A DNA stretch of 12,140 nucleotides from positions 1 to 12,140 of the forward strand of contig JAXHUH010000238.1 of the NCBI GenBank assembly GCA_034211175.1, written 5' to 3'. Position 1 is the stretch's first letter, and every line of letters begins with the position of its first letter. Under the pieces are notes generated by a model. The model was not told the DNA's origin, searched no databases, and saw only the letters and a list, made by a program, of their open reading frames with translations. Made by a program: the position numbers and the translations under genes. Positions 12,125 through 12,140 of this stretch are shown here, piece after piece. This stretch comes from JAXHUH01 sp034211175 (GTDB taxonomy: Bacteria; Actinomycetota; Acidimicrobiia; Acidimicrobiales; CAIXPF01).

Positions 12125-12140
12125 GCAGGCGCGGGGGGGG

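Noticed and set aside
12131..12140. Run of eight G at the right edge
   Set aside because: May be real or a contig-end artefact; too short and too close to the edge to interpret.

Overview
The window is very GC-rich, lysine-poor actinobacterial DNA. A Thr/Ser-rich stretch ending TTLP, a DUF2510 protein, Septum_form-like lipoproteins and an actinobacterial-style type IV pilus (T4P) locus suggest Actinomycetota, perhaps an Acidimicrobiia-like lineage; that placement is inference. No rRNA, tRNA, CRISPR, insertion sequence or phage gene was seen. Both ends cut through context: the first gene enters from the left edge, and the last starts about 30 bases from the right edge.

Region 1 (1-1029) is the 3' part of an AI-2E family membrane transporter, followed by a hairpin. 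Region 2 (1143-6392) is a T4P locus. A major-type pilin (+) converges on a three-gene minor-pilin operon (-; PilV-, PilW- and PilX-like, with 4- and 7-base overlaps). That operon diverges over only 40 bases from an alignment-complex operon (+): a PilM-PilN fusion, PilO, and a 74-residue membrane stub in the PilP position, all joined by ATGA overlaps. Together these encode the fibre subunits, the probable tip/priming complex and the inner-membrane platform linking the cytoplasm to the pilus. The motor ATPases, PilC and the prepilin peptidase are not in the window.

Region 3 (6438-7578) holds two tandem minus-strand lipoproteins of the Septum_form type. They are clearly paralogous and each seems to be read from its own leaderless promoter (TACCCT exactly 7 bases before the start codon). 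Region 4 (7770-8645) encodes an ArnA/UXS-like NAD-binding SDR in which the catalytic Tyr-x-x-x-Lys segment is missing. It ends at a 63-bp tandem repeat with a hairpin in every unit (8663-8824), facing a DUF2510 protein (8918-9373, -). Region 5 is a 233-base divergent spacer with a nested hairpin, then a 52-residue orphan protein with a strong ribosome binding site. Region 6 (9838-12111, -) is a full-length homologue of the large subunit of N,N-dimethylformamidase, with no small subunit visible next to it.

The best candidates for a second look are the PilM-PilN fusion with a degenerate nucleotide-binding motif, the large PilX-like pilin without Glu5, the SDR that appears to have lost its catalytic core, the 63-bp hairpin repeat and the DMFase-like protein. 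I did not find a clearly new defence or mobile system here.
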